5,951 bases of DNA from Desulfarculus sp. GTDB taxonomy: Bacteria > Desulfobacterota > Desulfarculia > Desulfarculales > Desulfarculaceae. The notes under the pieces are model-generated. The model saw only the letters and a list, made by a program, of their open reading frames with translations. It was not told the origin of the DNA and did not search any database. The translations under genes were made by a program, and so were the position numbers. Where the stretch lies: the NCBI GenBank assembly GCA_020216625.1, contig JAIUYB010000165.1, positions 1-5,951 on the forward strand, read 5' to 3'. Shown one piece after another: positions 5,951-5,951 of this stretch. Each line of letters begins with the position of its first letter. Within the stretch, counting starts at the first letter, position 1.

Positions 5951-5951
5951 G

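Noticed and set aside
5784..5951. T-box or other tRNA-sensing leader before tyrS
   Set aside because: GGTAGCGG does not match the T-box sequence, the space before the ATG is short, and part of it appears to be the end of another gene.

Overview
This window looks like chromosome from a GC-rich deltaproteobacterium (Desulfobacterota). The main evidence is the 5' half of a 16S rRNA gene whose conserved blocks and V3 region (short V3, 'TCTTGCGCAATGGGGGAAAC' type) read as deltaproteobacterial; a Desulfarculales-like source is my guess only. Every gene I can support lies on the minus strand, so transcription runs from right to left towards and into the rRNA operon.

Layout, right to left (direction of transcription): (1) the last codons of an unidentified gene at the right edge (stop 5900-5902); (2) tyrS, a complete class I tyrosyl-tRNA synthetase with its own likely promoter; (3) 38 bases later, a PsiE-family four-helix membrane protein, probably in the same transcript; (4) a very long near-perfect inverted repeat (3963-4020) in the gap; (5) a 491-residue protein with a right-handed beta-helix-like repeat domain and C-terminal membrane segments, whose central DNA (about 2992-3697) is strikingly AT-rich against GC-rich ends; (6) a MarR-family repressor with a textbook sigma70 promoter, an operator filling the -35/-10 spacer and an apparently leaderless mRNA; (7) 50 bases later, a small FMN-binding pyridoxamine-phosphate-oxidase-like protein preceded by a second copy of the same operator core; (8) a hairpin that probably closes that transcript; (9) about 430 bases without a convincing gene, holding several palindromes; (10) the rRNA promoter (TTGACG-17-TAGGAT), a boxA-like antitermination element and the 16S gene, which runs off the left edge.

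The genes form three units: a housekeeping unit (tyrS plus PsiE-family gene), a self-regulated marR-flavoprotein pair whose operator is visible twice, and the rRNA operon. The beta-helix membrane gene between the first two is the accessory element: its composition, the giant palindrome before it and its unknown function make it the best candidate for something undescribed. I see no CRISPR array, transposase, integrase, tRNA or recognised defence gene here.
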